Assembly (NCBI RefSeq): GCF_007994985.1
Contig: NZ_VOQF01000001.1
Coordinates: forward strand, 124,001-188,000
DNA from: Metabacillus litoralis
GTDB lineage: Bacteria > Bacillota > Bacilli > Bacillales > Bacillaceae
Length of the DNA: 64,000 bases
Reading direction: 5' to 3'
How positions within the stretch are numbered: position 1 is the stretch's first letter; each line of letters opens with the position of its first letter. Position numbers and translations under genes: made by a program. This document shows, in pieces, positions 63,695 through 64,000 of the stretch. The notes under the pieces are model-generated. The model made no database searches and was not told where the DNA came from. It saw only the letters and a list, made by a program, of their open reading frames with translations.

Positions 63695-64000
63695 ATGATT
63701 TCAGTCATTACTATCACAAATCGACCTGAATTCATAGATAATGTATTTCAAAATTACGAATCACAAGTTTGGAAAAAGAAAGAGTTAATTATTGTATTAA
63801 ATAGCGAAGATATGGATGTAGATAGTTGGAATGATCGAGCACAACAATATTCAAGGGTTTTTGTTTTTCAACAACCCGAGAAAGTATCTTTAGGTGAGTG
63901 CACAAACTTTGCAGTAAAACAAACCAGCCATAACTATATAGCAAAATTTGATGATGACGACTATTATGCACCTTATTATCTTAGCGACACGATGAATGCC
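63695..64000 (+). CDS. Family 2-like glycosyltransferase (2), cut by window end
   Basis: The first 102 codons are visible: MISVITITNRPEFIDNVFQN, WKKKELIIVLNSEDMD and YIAKFDDDDYYAPYYLSDTM. The DDDDYY motif and spacing match the paralogue at 61936. GGGGGTGAT lies 5 to 6 bases upstream of the ATG. Confidence 0.85.
   Translation, partial: MISVITITNRPEFIDNVFQNYESQVWKKKELIIVLNSEDMDVDSWNDRAQQYSRVFVFQQPEKVSLGECTNFAVKQTSHNYIAKFDDDDYYAPYYLSDTMNA

Overview
The sequence is AT-rich with strong AGGAGG-type ribosome binding sites, intrinsic terminators and frequent TTG/GTG starts. It carries a YjcZ-type mini-protein gene, YheC/YheD endospore-coat proteins, Zur boxes and the GC-rich dispersed repeats typical of Bacillaceae. 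This points to an endospore-forming Bacillus-like Firmicute chromosome. No tRNA, rRNA, CRISPR array, transposase or recombinase gene was recognised.

Region 1 (1 to about 34,000) is an accessory region built almost entirely of short single-gene units on the minus strand. They include VOC, SMI1/KNR4, RraB, GrpB, DinB, SDR, DUF2071, DUF3953, DUF4181 and Nudix proteins, methyltransferases, a kinase, a methionine aminopeptidase and many tiny membrane proteins. At least twenty of the spacers hold a degenerate repeat. Its core is two 10-bp inverted arms around a 7-bp asymmetric spacer (TTCAATTAAC, CTGCTCC, GTTAGTTGAA). A variable hairpin that doubles as a terminator usually follows, and then a second partial core ending CCCGTTT. 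Two genes end with a stop codon inside the repeat, one Nudix gene is cut off at a repeat, and one VOC gene is present twice about 9.9 kb apart. At least eight genes here are broken. The layout resembles an integron-type cassette array, but no integrase is visible and the mechanism is inferred.

Region 2 (34,000 to 42,500) holds a HAD phosphatase, a YrhK-like protein, a DUF1349 protein and a CntE-type opine-metallophore exporter. Next to the exporter are a collapsed remnant of its ABC importer and two Zur boxes. An orphan DnaD-like/DnaB-like replication pair follows with no phage genes around it.

Region 3 (42,500 to 46,400) has a membrane diguanylate cyclase, a DUF3221-like lipoprotein and a membrane-anchored SGNH hydrolase.

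Region 4 (46,400 to 64,000) looks like a spore-surface biosynthesis locus. It has a DUF2156/GNAT-like aminoacyl transferase, five YheC/YheD ATP-grasp proteins interleaved with two MurF-like ligases, a cysteine-rich small protein, five glycosyltransferases, UDP-glucose 6-dehydrogenase and glucose-1-phosphate thymidylyltransferase. Adjacent ATP-grasp and Mur-ligase genes suggest assembly of an amide-linked polymer or peptide on the spore, with a sugar pathway alongside. Two families of dispersed intergenic repeats punctuate regions 2 to 4.
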